Origin: Lysobacteraceae bacterium
GTDB lineage: Bacteria; Pseudomonadota; Gammaproteobacteria; Xanthomonadales; Xanthomonadaceae
Assembly: GCA_004297225.1 (NCBI GenBank)
Contig: SCUI01000004.1
Coordinates: 164,724 to 228,723, forward strand
Direction: 5' to 3'
DNA: 64,000 nucleotides
Shown here one piece after another: positions 1 to 8,502 of this stretch (positions within the stretch are counted from its first letter, which is position 1; the number at the start of each line of letters is the position of its first letter). The notes beneath the pieces were generated by a model, which was given only the letters and a program-made list of their open reading frames with translations, searched no databases and was not told the origin of the DNA. A program made the position numbers and the translations under genes.

Positions 1-173
1 TCGGTGAGCTTGAGCGGCAGCTGGTAGACCGAATCGGAGGGGAGTTCGACGGGTTTGCTGGTGGCGGCGGATTTGACGCCTTGCATGGGAGGGGAGGGCG
101 TCGCGGCTTGCGCCGCTCCCACAAGGAGGGAGCCGGCAAGCGCGACGGCAAGTACAAGGGCATTGCGAATCAT
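1..173 (-). CDS. SCO1/SenC-like copper chaperone, N-terminal part (runs off the window)
   Basis: Only the first 57 codons are present. The ATG at 173-171 overlaps the TGA of nirV (ATGA), so the gene is last in a nirK-nirV-sco order and probably translationally coupled. The start MIRNALVLAVALAGSLLVGA is a signal peptide with a likely cleavage after AQA. The mature part reads VELPSDSVYQLPLKLTD, which resembles the opening strand of Sco/SenC thioredoxin-fold proteins that load copper into cuproenzymes; beside a copper nitrite reductase this is a sensible role. The CXXXC motif lies outside the window, so the family call is an inference. A repeat unit (96-124) encodes the end of the signal peptide. 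Confidence 0.6.
   Translation of the reverse strand, partial: MIRNALVLAVALAGSLLVGAAQAATPSPPMQGVKSAATSKPVELPSDSVYQLPLKLT
96..124 (-). repeat. GTGGGAGCGGCGCAAGCCGC repeat unit inside the Sco-like signal peptide
   Basis: A 29-base stretch is identical to 24249-24277, and its core matches the units at 22080 and 63161. Read on the minus strand it codes for VGAAQAATP, including the presumed AQA cleavage site. Such imperfectly palindromic units are usually intergenic REP-like elements. Confidence 0.7.
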
Positions 174-943
174 GGTTTTGCGCTCCTGGCGCAACGGAAT
201 CCGAGGTTGGCGGTGGTGCTGCGGGCCTCCAGCGAGGAAAGCATGGCCACGCGCATGAGCACGGCGTAGTTCTCGCGGTCGTCCATGGACAGCGCGCCCG
301 CGCCGCAGAATTCGGCCTTGTTCGGGTCGCCCTGCTTGCGGTTGTCGGAGGCGATCATCAGCGACGAGAAATCGTCGGTCCATTCCCAGACCAGGCCGTG
401 CAGGTCCTGCACGCCGTAGGCGTTCGGTGTCTGCAAACCGGCGCGGGGCAAGGTGCCGCTGGACGGACGCGAATACCAGCTGAGGATGCGTTCGCGCCAC
501 GCCGGGTCCTTGCGCGCGTCGGTGCGGGTCTCGTCCGCGGCCGCCGCGTATTCCCATTCGCTCCAGGTCGGCAGCCGCGCGCCCTGCGCCTCGCAGTAAG
601 CCGACGCGGCGAACCAGCTGACGTTGACCACCGGCTGCCTGGCTTGGGCCTCGTCCTTCAGTTTCAGCGGACCGGCCCAGTGGTCGAGGTAGCGCTCGTC
701 GGCCAGCACCTTGGGCGCCTGGTCGCGCCGCCAGCGTGGATGCTGCTTCACGAAGGCGAGGAACTCGGCATTGGTGACCGGCAACTTCTGCAGTTCGAAC
801 GGTGCGATCGTGACCTGCCTGGTGTCCTCGTACCTCAGCGCCGAGCTGAACTTGCCGCCCGGCAACTTGAGGTAACCGCTGCCCGCCGCCGCGAGGGCGG
901 CGACGGGCAGGGCGAGGACAAGGATGGCAACAGCCTTTTTCAC
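170..943 (-). CDS. nirV: NirV-like formylglycine-generating-enzyme (SUMF1) family protein
   Basis: 257 residues with an N-terminal signal peptide (MKKAVAILVLALPVAALAAA), so periplasmic. The body is a FGE/SUMF1 domain: LPVTNAEFLAF, a VVNVSWFAASAYCEAQGARLPTWSEWEYAA block, a VWEWTDDF block and a terminal NLGFRCARS. Family members of this type occur next to copper nitrite reductases and are called NirV; their exact function is unsettled. It lies 7 bases downstream of nirK, and its stop overlaps the start of the Sco-like gene, so all three form one operon. The domain call is firm; a role in NirK maturation is inferred from context. Confidence 0.8.
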   Translation of the reverse strand: MKKAVAILVLALPVAALAAAGSGYLKLPGGKFSSALRYEDTRQVTIAPFELQKLPVTNAEFLAFVKQHPRWRRDQAPKVLADERYLDHWAGPLKLKDEAQARQPVVNVSWFAASAYCEAQGARLPTWSEWEYAAAADETRTDARKDPAWRERILSWYSRPSSGTLPRAGLQTPNAYGVQDLHGLVWEWTDDFSSLMIASDNRKQGDPNKAEFCGAGALSMDDRENYAVLMRVAMLSSLEARSTTANLGFRCARSAKP

Positions 944-950
944 GTCGGCC

Positions 951-2477
951 TCAGTGCTCGGCCGCGGCGGTGCTCAGGCCGGGGCCCTTGCGGATGGCGG
1001 CCGCTTCTTCCTTGGTGATCTTGCCGCCCGGGTTGCCCCAGCTGTTGAGCACGTAGGTGGAGATGTTCGCCACCTCGTCGTCGGTCAGCTGCGACATCGG
1101 CGGCATCACCGAGTTGTATTCCTTGCCGTTGACCGTGACCGGCCCGGTCAGGCCGTGCAGGACCACGTTCGGCACGCGCTTGGGATCGGCCTTGATCCAG
1201 TCCGAACCGGCGAGCGGCGGGAACACGCCTTCCAGCCCCTGGCCGTTGGCCTGGTGGCAGGTGGAGCAGGTGCCCGCGAACAGCGCCTCGCCGGCCTTGA
1301 CCTGTTCCTCGACCGTGAGGTCGCCCGTCGCCGCGGACTTCGCCGCTGCGCCGACCGCGGCCAGGCTCGGGTTGGCCTGGTCGCCGATGTAGGTGGCGTC
1401 CACTTCCTTGCCGGAGAAGATCTCGGGACGTTCCTCGCCGTCGGCCTTCAGGATCGCCAGCGCACCCTTGTTGAAGGCGCGGAAGATCGAGTGGTCGACC
1501 AGCACGTAGCTGCCGGGCACTTCGACGTGGAAGTCGAGGATCGCGGCGCCGCCGGCGGGGATCAGCGTGGTCTGCACGTTCTCCTGGAAGCGGGTGCCGC
1601 CTTCGAACCAGACCTTGTCGAAGATCTCGCCGATCACGTGGAAGCTCGACACCAGGTTCGGGCCGCCGTTGCCGACGTACAGGCGCACGCTCTCGCCGGT
1701 GTTGGCCTTGAGCGCCTTGTCGCCGGTGAGCGCGCCTTCGCGGCCGTTGAACAGCACGTAGGTCGGGTTCTCGTCCACGCCCTTCTGCATGTCGAAGCCC
1801 TGGTGGCCCTTCTCGCGGTACTTGCCCGTGGTGTAGAAGTCGCCCTGCATCACGTAGTACTCGCGGTCCACCGGCGGCATGCCCTCCGGCGGCTCGACCA
1901 GGATCAGGCCGTACATGCCGTTGGCGATGTGCATGCCCACCGGCGCGGTGGCGCAGTGGTACACGTACAGGCCGGCGTTGAGCGCCTTGAAGGTGAAGCG
2001 GCTGACGTGGCCGGGCGCGGTGAAGGTCGCCGACGCGCCGCCACCGGGACCGGTGACGCCGTGCAGGTCGATGTTGTGCGGCATCTTGCTGTCGGGCATG
2101 TTGCGCAGGTGGAACTGCACGGTGTCGCCCTGGCGCACGCGGATGAAGCTGCCGGGCACCGTGCCGCCGAACGTCCAGAAGGTGTAGGTCACGCCGTCGG
2201 CGATTTCCATGTCCTTCTCGACGACGTCGAGTGTGACGACCACCTTGGCGGGGTAATCGCGGTTGACCGCCGGCGGGACCAATGGCGGCGAGGTCAGGAC
2301 GGCTTCGATCGGCTCGCCTTGCGGCGGACCGAAATCACCCTTGAGCGAGCCACCGGTGTCGCTGGTGGTGGCCTTGCCCGCGGGCTTTGCCGTGGTGGCT
2401 TGGTCGCCCTTGCAGCCGGCGAGCGCGAGCGCGGCGGCGATGGTGGCGACGATGACGGGGCGGAGCGGCTTTCTCAT
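951..2477 (-). CDS. nirK: Copper nitrite reductase with C-terminal cytochrome c domain
   Basis: 508 residues; reduces nitrite to nitric oxide in the periplasm. The chosen ATG (2477-2475) follows an AGGGAA ribosome site and gives a lipoprotein signal ending LALAGC (Cys22), so the enzyme is probably membrane-anchored. Copper ligands follow known NirK spacing: HNIDLH at 134-139 (type-1 His, catalytic Asp, type-2 His), HC at 174-175, His183, Met188, then [10 protein letters not shown] and VDHSIF further on. A fused haem c domain has CSTCH at 404-408 and an MPPM near 457-460, as in three-domain NirKs of the Ralstonia type. An FNR-type box lies 70-83 bases upstream of the start. A longer reading frame to 2582 lacks a ribosome site and would bury the lipobox. 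Confidence 0.95.
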   Translation of the reverse strand: MRKPLRPVIVATIAAALALAGCKGDQATTAKPAGKATTSDTGGSLKGDFGPPQGEPIEAVLTSPPLVPPAVNRDYPAKVVVTLDVVEKDMEIADGVTYTFWTFGGTVPGSFIRVRQGDTVQFHLRNMPDSKMPHNIDLHGVTGPGGGASATFTAPGHVSRFTFKALNAGLYVYHCATAPVGMHIANGMYGLILVEPPEGMPPVDREYYVMQGDFYTTGKYREKGHQGFDMQKGVDENPTYVLFNGREGALTGDKALKANTGESVRLYVGNGGPNLVSSFHVIGEIFDKVWFEGGTRFQENVQTTLIPAGGAAILDFHVEVPGSYVLVDHSIFRAFNKGALAILKADGEERPEIFSGKEVDATYIGDQANPSLAAVGAAAKSAATGDLTVEEQVKAGEALFAGTCSTCHQANGQGLEGVFPPLAGSDWIKADPKRVPNVVLHGLTGPVTVNGKEYNSVMPPMSQLTDDEVANISTYVLNSWGNPGGKITKEEAAAIRKGPGLSTAAAEH

Positions 2478-2546
2478 TGCGGTTCCCTTTTTATTGGGGG
2501 CTGCGTAGTGATGGGCGAAGCTTGCGCCAGTCGCTCGTGGACGCAC

Positions 2547-2560
2547 CTGACGTGAGTCAA
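2547..2560 (-). promoter_or_regulatory. FNR-type box before nirK
   Basis: CTGACGTGAGTCAA matches TTGAY-N4-RTCAA with one mismatch. Its centre is 76 bases from the nirK ATG; if bound at -41.5 it predicts a start near 2512 and a leader of about 35 bases. Confidence 0.65.
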
Positions 2561-2595
2561 ACGGGCGTTGGATATCGACCATGCTCGCCTACTGC

Positions 2596-2609
2596 TTGAT
2601 TTGGATCAA
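2596..2609 (+). promoter_or_regulatory. FNR-type box before the outer-membrane barrel gene
   Basis: TTGATTTGGATCAA is a perfect dyad matching the FNR/Anr consensus. The centre lies 63 bases upstream of the ATG at 2666. It could also assist the divergent nirK promoter from a distal position. Confidence 0.75.
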
Positions 2610-2665
2610 TGCCCGGTCCGGGGGCGGCGGCCCAGCCTTGCGGCACCTCGAGCCGGGACGTTCGC

Positions 2666-3850
2666 ATGCACACCATTCCTCCCGCGCGGACGCTGCTGGC
2701 GGCCGCGCTCTTGTCGTGTTTCCCCGCCATCGCCGCAGCCGCTGACTGGACCTTCGAAGCCACGCTGCGGGCGCGCCAGGAACAGGTCCGCGACGAGGCG
2801 TTCGCGCACGACGCCGACGCCACCACGCTGCGCCTGCGCGCCGGCCTGCACGGCCGTTTCGGCAATGGCTGGGAGGCGCTGGTGGAAGGCGAGGGAATCG
2901 CCGGCACCGGCGCCTTCAACGACGGCAGCAACGGGCGCACGGCCTGGCCGGTGGTGGCCGATCCGAACGGTGCCGAGCTCAACCAGGCCTGGCTGCGCCA
3001 CGCGGGCGCGCGGCTGACCGCCACCGCGGGCCGGCAGCGTCTGCTGCTCGCCAACCAGCGATGGATCGGCAACAGCGGCTGGCGGCAGAACGAGCAGACC
3101 TTCGATGCCGTGTCCCTCGATGCGCGGTTGGGCGGGTCGTTCGAAGCCCACTATGCGTGGCTGGGGCGTGTGCACCGGGTCAACGGCGACGATGCGCGCG
3201 ATCCATTGGCGCGCGAGCGCGACCTCGACAGCCATTACGCGGAACTGGCCTGGAAGCAGGGTGCGTGGCAACTGGCGCCCTACGCGCTGCTGCACCGCGA
3301 TCGCGACCTGGCGACGGCGTCCACCACCACCTTCGGCCTGCGCGGCGCGTGGGATGGCGTGCGTGAGGGCCGCGGCTGTCGCGTCGAAGCCGACTTCGCA
3401 CGGCAGCGCGATGGCGGCAGCAACCCGCTTTCGTTCGAACACGATTACTGGCGCCTGGAACCGGCCTGCGTCGTCCGCGGGACCACGCTGCGCGCCGGCT
3501 GGGAACACCTGGGTGGCGACGGCGTGCACGCGCTGCAGGCGCCGCTGGGCACGCTGCATGCGTTCAACGGCTGGGCCGACAAGTTCAACGCCACGCCGGC
3601 GGGGGGACTGGAGGATCGCTACCTGGGTGCCGGCGGCAAGCTGGGCGCGGCGAAGCGCCTGGACTGGCAACTGGCCTGGCACGACTACCGCGCCGACACC
3701 GGCGGCCGCTACGGCAGCGAATGGAACGCCTCGCTCGCCGCGCCACTGGGCAAGTCGCTCAAGGGCCTGGTGAAGCTGGCCGACTATCGCGCCGACGGGC
3801 TGGCGCGCGACACCCGCAAGCTGTGGCTGCAACTGGAGTGGACCCGGTGA
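2666..3850 (+). CDS. Outer-membrane beta-barrel protein (porin / alginate-export-like)
   Basis: 394 residues. The ATG at 2666 gives a clean signal peptide ending AIAAAA, followed by alternating polar/hydrophobic strands rich in aromatic and charged residues and ending LWLQLEWTR with the aromatic-rich C-terminal strand of outer-membrane barrels. The body (TFEATLRARQEQV, RQRLLLANQRWIGN, DRYLGAGGKLGAAK) resembles alginate-export/OprD-like single-chain barrels. It diverges from nirK and has its own perfect FNR box, so a role in anion or small-solute uptake during anaerobic growth is plausible, but the substrate is unknown. An upstream ATG at 2609 inside the FNR box is rejected because it would mask the signal peptide. 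Confidence 0.75.
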   Translation: MHTIPPARTLLAAALLSCFPAIAAAADWTFEATLRARQEQVRDEAFAHDADATTLRLRAGLHGRFGNGWEALVEGEGIAGTGAFNDGSNGRTAWPVVADPNGAELNQAWLRHAGARLTATAGRQRLLLANQRWIGNSGWRQNEQTFDAVSLDARLGGSFEAHYAWLGRVHRVNGDDARDPLARERDLDSHYAELAWKQGAWQLAPYALLHRDRDLATASTTTFGLRGAWDGVREGRGCRVEADFARQRDGGSNPLSFEHDYWRLEPACVVRGTTLRAGWEHLGGDGVHALQAPLGTLHAFNGWADKFNATPAGGLEDRYLGAGGKLGAAKRLDWQLAWHDYRADTGGRYGSEWNASLAAPLGKSLKGLVKLADYRADGLARDTRKLWLQLEWTR

Positions 3851-3924
3851 CGCGCGCGTCCCATTCAGGCCGGGCGGGTGGGGCATAATCACTGGTTCCC
3901 GGAGTTACCGAGTCCCCGAGCCTG

Positions 3925-4440
3925 ATGACCCGACCCGCCTCGCTCGACCGCGAGCAACTGCTGGCCTGCGCCCGCGGTGAAATGTTCGGCCCCGGCAATG
4001 CGCGCCTCCCGGCGCCGCCGATGCTGATGTTCGACCGCATCACCGAGATTTCCACCGAGGGCGGCAGCCACGGCAAGGGCGTGATCCGCGCCGAGCTCGA
4101 CATCCGGCCCGACCTGTGGTTCTTCGCCTGCCATTTCGAGGGCGATCCGGTGATGCCCGGCTGCCTGGGCGTGGACGCGATGTGGCAGCTGGCCGGTTTC
4201 TACCTGCCGTGGCTGGGCGAACCGGGGCGCGGCCGCGCGCTGGGCGTGGGCGAAGTGAAGTTCACCGGCCAGGTGTTGCCGACCGCCAAACTGGTGCAAT
4301 ACGAAATCGACATCAAGCGGGTCATGCGCGGAAAGCTGAAGATGGTGATCGCCGACGGCCGCACCCTGGTCGACGGCACCGAAATCTACACGGCGCACAA
4401 CCTGCGCGTGGGCCTGTTCGGGTCCACGGAGGCGTTCTGA
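3925..4440 (+). CDS. fabA: 3-hydroxydecanoyl-ACP dehydratase/isomerase
   Basis: 171 residues, the normal FabA length. FabA dehydrates 3-hydroxydecanoyl-ACP and isomerises the product to cis-3-decenoyl-ACP, starting unsaturated fatty acid synthesis in the cytoplasm. The active-site His lies in [16 protein letters not shown] and the Asp in [17 protein letters not shown]. The stop overlaps the fabB start as TGATG, so the two are coupled; fabA-fabB pairing is typical of anaerobic-type unsaturated fatty acid synthesis. Confidence 0.95.
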   Translation: MTRPASLDREQLLACARGEMFGPGNARLPAPPMLMFDRITEISTEGGSHGKGVIRAELDIRPDLWFFACHFEGDPVMPGCLGVDAMWQLAGFYLPWLGEPGRGRALGVGEVKFTGQVLPTAKLVQYEIDIKRVMRGKLKMVIADGRTLVDGTEIYTAHNLRVGLFGSTEAF

Positions 4441-5669
4441 TGGCGGCCGCGAACGACCGGCGCCGCGTGGTCGTCACCGGCATGGGCATCGTCTCGTGCC
4501 TGGGCAACGATTTCGCCAGCGTCACCGACTCGCTGCGGCAGACGCGCCCCGGCATCCGCTTCATCCCCGCGTACGCCGAGCTCGGCCTGCGCAGCCAGGT
4601 CGCCGGCGTCCCGGAAATCGACCTCGACGCGGCGATCGACCGCAAGCTCAAGCGCTTCATGGGCGACGCGGCCGCCTACGCCTACGTCTCGATGCGCGAC
4701 GCGATCGCCGACGCCGGGCTCAGCGACGAGCAGGTGCGCGACCCGCGCACCGGCGTGATTGCCGGTTCCGGCGGCGGTTCGGCGCAATGGCAGATCGAGA
4801 CCGGCGACCTGCTACGCAACAAAGGCGTGCGCAAGGTCGGCCCGTACATGGTGCCGCGGACCATGTGCTCGACCGTGTCGGCGACGCTGGCGACCGCGTT
4901 CGGCATCCGCGGCGTCAGCTATTCGATCTCCGCGGCCTGCGCGACTTCGGCGCACTGCATCGGCGCGGCGGCGGACATGATCCGCCACGGCATGCAGGAC
5001 GTGGTCCTGGCCGGCGGCGGCGAGGAAGTGCACTGGGGCATGACCGCGCAGTTCGATGCGATGGGCGCGCTGTCCACCCACCACAACGACACCCCGGGCA
5101 CCGCGTCGCGGCCCTATGACGTCCATCGCGACGGCTTCGTCATCGCCGGCGGCGGCGGCATGCTGGTGCTGGAGGACTACGAGCACGCGAAGGCGCGCGG
5201 CGCGCGCATCCATGCCGAGCTGGTTGGCTACGGCGTCACCTCCGATGGCGCCGACATGGTGGCGCCGTCGGGCGAAGGCGCGGTGCGCTGCATGCGCATG
5301 GCGATGGCCGGCGTGGATACGCCGATCGATTACCTCAACACCCACGGCACCTCGACGCCGCTGGGCGACATCGTCGAACTCGAGGCGATCCGCGAAGCCT
5401 TCGGCGACGGGAAGATGCCGCCGCTGTCGTCGACCAAGGCGCTGACCGGCCATTCGCTCGGCGCGGCCAGCGTGCACGAGGCGATCTACAGCCTGCTGAT
5501 GCTGCGCGAGGGCTTCATGGCCGGCTCGTACAACATCCTCGAGCTGGATCCGAAAGCCGCCGGTTTCCCGATCCTGCGCCATGCCACCGACGCCGCCCTC
5601 ACCACGGTGATGTCCAACAGCTTCGGCTTCGGCGGCACCAACGGCACCCTGGTCTTCCGCAAGGCCTGA
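4440..5669 (+). CDS. fabB: 3-oxoacyl-ACP synthase I
   Basis: 409 residues; elongates acyl-ACP, including the cis-unsaturated intermediate made by FabA. The ATG at 4440 overlaps the fabA stop and has GGAGG 9 bases upstream. The Cys-His-His triad is visible: Cys167 in [10 protein letters not shown], then [11 protein letters not shown], then [12 protein letters not shown]; the C-terminus [15 protein letters not shown] is typical of the KAS fold. An in-frame extension to 4116 would run through fabA and is not real. Confidence 0.96.
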   Translation: MAAANDRRRVVVTGMGIVSCLGNDFASVTDSLRQTRPGIRFIPAYAELGLRSQVAGVPEIDLDAAIDRKLKRFMGDAAAYAYVSMRDAIADAGLSDEQVRDPRTGVIAGSGGGSAQWQIETGDLLRNKGVRKVGPYMVPRTMCSTVSATLATAFGIRGVSYSISAACATSAHCIGAAADMIRHGMQDVVLAGGGEEVHWGMTAQFDAMGALSTHHNDTPGTASRPYDVHRDGFVIAGGGGMLVLEDYEHAKARGARIHAELVGYGVTSDGADMVAPSGEGAVRCMRMAMAGVDTPIDYLNTHGTSTPLGDIVELEAIREAFGDGKMPPLSSTKALTGHSLGAASVHEAIYSLLMLREGFMAGSYNILELDPKAAGFPILRHATDAALTTVMSNSFGFGGTNGTLVFRKA

Positions 5670-5679
5670 CGTGGGTCAA
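5666..5679 (+). promoter_or_regulatory. FNR-type box before nadA
   Basis: CTGACGTGGGTCAA overlaps the fabB stop. Its centre (5672.5) is 43.5 bases from the A of the nadA ATG; a GACCAT hexamer sits at the expected -10. This predicts a leader of about 2 bases. Confidence 0.5.
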
Positions 5680-5715
5680 GGCGCGGCGGCAGCCGCGCAC
5701 CGACCATTGCCGACC

Positions 5716-6753
5716 ATGAATGCAACCTCCCTGGCCAGCGCCCCGCGCTGGCGCGACGACCTCTCCACCGAATATGCAGGGCTGGTGGAAACGCTGGAGC
5801 GGCTGATCCCGTGCATGGAGGTGCCGCTGCACCTGCCGTGGATCGACGCGATCAACGCGCTCAAGCGCGAGCGCGGCGCGGTGATCATGGCGCACAGCTA
5901 CCAGTCGCCGGAGATCTTCCACGGCGTGGCCGACATCACCGGCGATTCGCTGGCGCTGGCACAGGCGGCGGCCGACTGCGACAGCAACCTGATCGTGCTG
6001 TGCGGCGTCCACTTCATGGCCGAGAGCGCCAAGATCCTGGCACCGCACAAGACCGTGCTGATCCCGGACCTCGAGGCTGGCTGCTCGCTGGCGTCCTCGA
6101 TCACCGCGGCGGACGTGCGCGAGCTGCGCGCACGACACCCCGGCGTACCGGTGGTCAGCTACGTCAACACCTCGGCGGCGGTGAAGGCCGAATCGGACGC
6201 CTGCTGCACCTCGGCCAACGCGGTGCAGGTGGTCGAGGCGATCGCCGCCGAAACCGGTTCGCGCAAGGTGATCTTCCTGCCCGATCGCTACCTGGGTTCC
6301 TGGGTGGCCACGCAGACCGATATCGAGCTGGTGCTGTGGCACGGCCAGTGCGAGGTGCACGAGAAGTTCACCGCGATGGAGGCCCGCCACACCCGCGAGC
6401 GCTTCGACGCGAAGATCGTCGCCCATCCGGAGTGTCCGCCCGAGGTGCTGGCGGAGGCCGATTTCGTCGGCTCGACCAGCGCGATGGGCAAGTGGCTGGA
6501 GAAGGAACGGCCGCAGCGGGTGGCGATGATCACCGAGTGCTCGATGGCCGACAACCTGCGCAACAAGTTCCCGCAGGTGGAGTTCATCAAGCCCTGCAAC
6601 CTGTGCCCGCACATGAAGCGGATCACGCTGCCCAACATCCATGCGGCGTTGCGCGACATGCGGCACGAGGTGCATGTTCCGCCCGGGGTGGCGGCGCGGG
6701 CACGGCTGGCGCTGGACAGGATGCTGGCGGTGGGGCGGCGGGACCGGGTGTAG
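5716..6753 (+). CDS. nadA: Quinolinate synthase A
   Basis: 345 residues; condenses iminoaspartate with dihydroxyacetone phosphate to quinolinate, the first ring of NAD, using a [4Fe-4S] cluster. Signature segments: MAHSYQSPEIFHGVADITGD, CGVHFMAESAKIL, YVNTSAAVKAESDACCTSAN, ECSMADNL and FIKPCNLCPHM. Start chosen at ATG 5716 (MNATSLASAP); a GTG at 5671 lies inside the FNR-like box. No Shine-Dalgarno precedes 5716, consistent with a leaderless message. nadB is not adjacent. Convergent with trhA, 9 bases apart. Confidence 0.93.
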   Translation: MNATSLASAPRWRDDLSTEYAGLVETLERLIPCMEVPLHLPWIDAINALKRERGAVIMAHSYQSPEIFHGVADITGDSLALAQAAADCDSNLIVLCGVHFMAESAKILAPHKTVLIPDLEAGCSLASSITAADVRELRARHPGVPVVSYVNTSAAVKAESDACCTSANAVQVVEAIAAETGSRKVIFLPDRYLGSWVATQTDIELVLWHGQCEVHEKFTAMEARHTRERFDAKIVAHPECPPEVLAEADFVGSTSAMGKWLEKERPQRVAMITECSMADNLRNKFPQVEFIKPCNLCPHMKRITLPNIHAALRDMRHEVHVPPGVAARARLALDRMLAVGRRDRV

Positions 6754-6762
6754 GGCGATGCT

Positions 6763-7443
6763 TCAGATGGCGTAGCGAAACACCATCACGAAGTGGCAGA
6801 CGGTGCCGCCGAGCACGAACAGGTGCCACACCAGGTGGCTGTAGCGCATGCGCTCATGCAACAGGTAGAACACCACGCCCGCGGTGTAGGCGATGCCGCC
6901 GGCGAACATCCAGGCCAGGCCGCCGGGTGCCATGTGCGTCCATAGCGGCTGGATCACTGCCAGCGCCGCCCAGCCCATGGCCACGTACAGCGCCACCGAG
7001 ACCTTGCGGTAGCGCGCGCCGGCCAGCAGCTTGAACACCACGCCGGCGACGGCCAGCGTCCAGATCACCGCGAGCATGATCCAGCCGGCGTTGCCGCGGA
7101 GCACGCCGAGCAGCACGGGCGTGTAGGTGCCGGCGATCAGCAGGTAGATCGCGCTGTGGTCCAGGCGCCGCAGCAGGCCGTTGCGGTCGGCCTGCGGGAA
7201 GGCGTGGTACAGGGTCGAGGTGAGGTAGGCCAGCACTATCGTCACGCCGAACACCGACGCGCCAACGACCGGCAGGCTGCCGTTGGCCTGCATGCCGTCC
7301 AGCACCAGGAACGGCAGCGCGACCAGCGCCAGCAACAAGCCGATGCCGTGGCTGAGCGTGTTGGCGAGGTCCTCGCCCCGGGTGGGCTGGCGGCGGACGC
7401 GGAGCGTGGTGGCGGTCGCGGGCGCGGGCGCGGGCATGTTCAT
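6763..7443 (-). CDS. trhA: Hemolysin III / PAQR-family membrane protein TrhA
   Basis: 226 residues with about seven membrane helices. Diagnostic PAQR motifs: ANTLSHGIGLLLALVALPFL, STLYHAFP followed by LDHSAIYLLIAGTYTP, and a C-terminal HLVWHLFVLGGTVCHF; the conserved His/Asp set is thought to bind a metal. Bacterial homologues are linked to membrane fluidity homeostasis. It may be coincidence that it sits beside fabAB. No cofactor or partner is visible. Confidence 0.88.
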   Translation of the reverse strand: MNMPAPAPATATTLRVRRQPTRGEDLANTLSHGIGLLLALVALPFLVLDGMQANGSLPVVGASVFGVTIVLAYLTSTLYHAFPQADRNGLLRRLDHSAIYLLIAGTYTPVLLGVLRGNAGWIMLAVIWTLAVAGVVFKLLAGARYRKVSVALYVAMGWAALAVIQPLWTHMAPGGLAWMFAGGIAYTAGVVFYLLHERMRYSHLVWHLFVLGGTVCHFVMVFRYAI

Positions 7444-7478
7444 TGCCTCGCAGCATACGCCGCCGCGGCGGCGCGGAC

Positions 7479-7495
7479 CTTAAGCGGCGCATAAG
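7479..7495 (+). promoter_or_regulatory. PmrA/QseB-type direct repeat before the PepSY operon
   Basis: CTTAAGCGGCGCATAAG is two near-identical hexamers spaced 11 bases start to start, the layout bound by OmpR-family PmrA/QseB regulators. It lies 57 bases before the first gene of an operon that encodes such a regulator, so autoregulation is likely. Confidence 0.5.
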
Positions 7496-7551
7496 GCTCG
7501 CGCGCTGGAATGCGGGCCGTGGGCAATCCGCCCCGCACAGGAGACACGCTC

Positions 7552-7830
7552 GTGAAGACCCTCGCCACCCTCGCGCTCGCCGCCACCGCCGGGCTGCTGT
7601 CCTTCGGCGCCCTCGCCGGACCCAAGTGCACCGACGCCCCGCGCGAGCAGTGGATGCCGGCCGAGACGATGAAGGCCCGCATCCTCAAGGACGGCTACAC
7701 CATCGACAAGTTCAAGGTGTCCGGCCAGTGCTACGAGATCTACGGCCAGGACAAGGACGGCCGCGACGTCGAGATCTATTTCGATCCGACCGACGGCCGC
7801 ATCGTCAAGCAGCGCAGCAACGACGACTGA
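7552..7830 (+). CDS. Small secreted PepSY-domain protein
   Basis: 92 residues from GTG 7552, chosen because CAGGAG sits 8 bases upstream and the protein then begins with a compact signal peptide (VKTLATLALAATAGLLSFG). The mature part, with WMPAETMKARILKDGYTIDK, CYEIYGQDKDGRDVEIYFDP and DGRIVKQ, is a PepSY domain, a periplasmic fold found near redox proteins and sensors. Two cysteines (in GPKCTD and GQCYEIY) could form a disulfide. It opens an operon with a cytochrome b, a response regulator and a kinase; it may be the sensed or modulating partner. Confidence 0.8.
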   Translation: MKTLATLALAATAGLLSFGALAGPKCTDAPREQWMPAETMKARILKDGYTIDKFKVSGQCYEIYGQDKDGRDVEIYFDPTDGRIVKQRSNDD

Positions 7831-7842
7831 GGAGGAGCGCCA

Positions 7843-8439
7843 ATGAGTGCCGTCATCGAATCCGCGGCCGGCCAGGCGGCCGGCCGCGCCGACACCGTCA
7901 AGGTCTGGGATCCGCTGGTGCGACTGTTCCACTGGTCGCTGGCCGCATGCATCCTCGGTGCGTTCCTGGTCGAGGAAGGCGATACGGCGCACCAGCTCCT
8001 GGGTTACACCGCGCTCGGGCTGGTCGCGTTCCGCCTGCTCTGGGGCGTGGTCGGCAGCCGCCACGCGCGCTTCGGCGACTTCGTCCGCGGCCCGCGCGCC
8101 ATAGGCACCTACCTGCGCGAACGCCTGGCCGGCACCTCGCAGCGCCGGCTCGGCCACAATCCGGCCGCGGCGGTGATGATCCTGGTGCTGTTGGCCGGCG
8201 TCGCCGCGGTCGGCGCCACCGGCTGGATGCAGACCCTGGATGCGTTCTGGGGCGCGGAATGGCTGGAGGAGCTGCACGAGGCGCTGGCCTACGGCCTGCT
8301 GGCCTTCATCGGCGTCCACGTGCTCGCGGCGCTGGTGGAAAGCTTCCACTACCGCGAGAACCTGGTCGCGGCCATGGTCCACGGCCGCAAGCGTGCCCTC
8401 GCAACGCGTGCCCATGGCCCGGATGACAACGCGCGATGA
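7843..8439 (+). CDS. Cytochrome b/b6-domain membrane protein
   Basis: 198 residues with four membrane helices. Family motifs: VKVWDPLVRLFHWSLAACIL near the N-terminus, HQLLGYTALGLVAFRLLWGVVGSRHARF, and ELHEALAYGLLAFIGVHVLAALVES, supplying the histidines that bind two b haems in Ni,Fe-hydrogenase cytochrome b and cytochrome b561-like proteins. Partners such as a hydrogenase are absent; here the likely partner is the secreted PepSY protein 12 bases upstream, or quinone-linked electron transfer to a periplasmic acceptor. Confidence 0.88.
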   Translation: MSAVIESAAGQAAGRADTVKVWDPLVRLFHWSLAACILGAFLVEEGDTAHQLLGYTALGLVAFRLLWGVVGSRHARFGDFVRGPRAIGTYLRERLAGTSQRRLGHNPAAAVMILVLLAGVAAVGATGWMQTLDAFWGAEWLEELHEALAYGLLAFIGVHVLAALVESFHYRENLVAAMVHGRKRALATRAHGPDDNAR

Positions 8440-8454
8440 GCACGCCCCGGGCGG

Positions 8455-8468
8455 TTGCCCCAGGTCAA
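8455..8468 (+). promoter_or_regulatory. FNR-type box before the response regulator gene
   Basis: TTGCCCCAGGTCAA has one mismatch to TTGAY-N4-RTCAA. Its centre (8461.5) is exactly 41.5 bases from the A of ATG 8503. Weaker than the other boxes. Confidence 0.4.
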
Positions 8469-8502
8469 GGCAGCCGCCCGGGCCACCGCCCAGGATGAAC
8501 CC

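Noticed and set aside
2609-2665. Upstream ATG (2609) for the outer-membrane barrel gene
   Set aside because: It overlaps the FNR box and would put 19 polar residues before a clear signal peptide.
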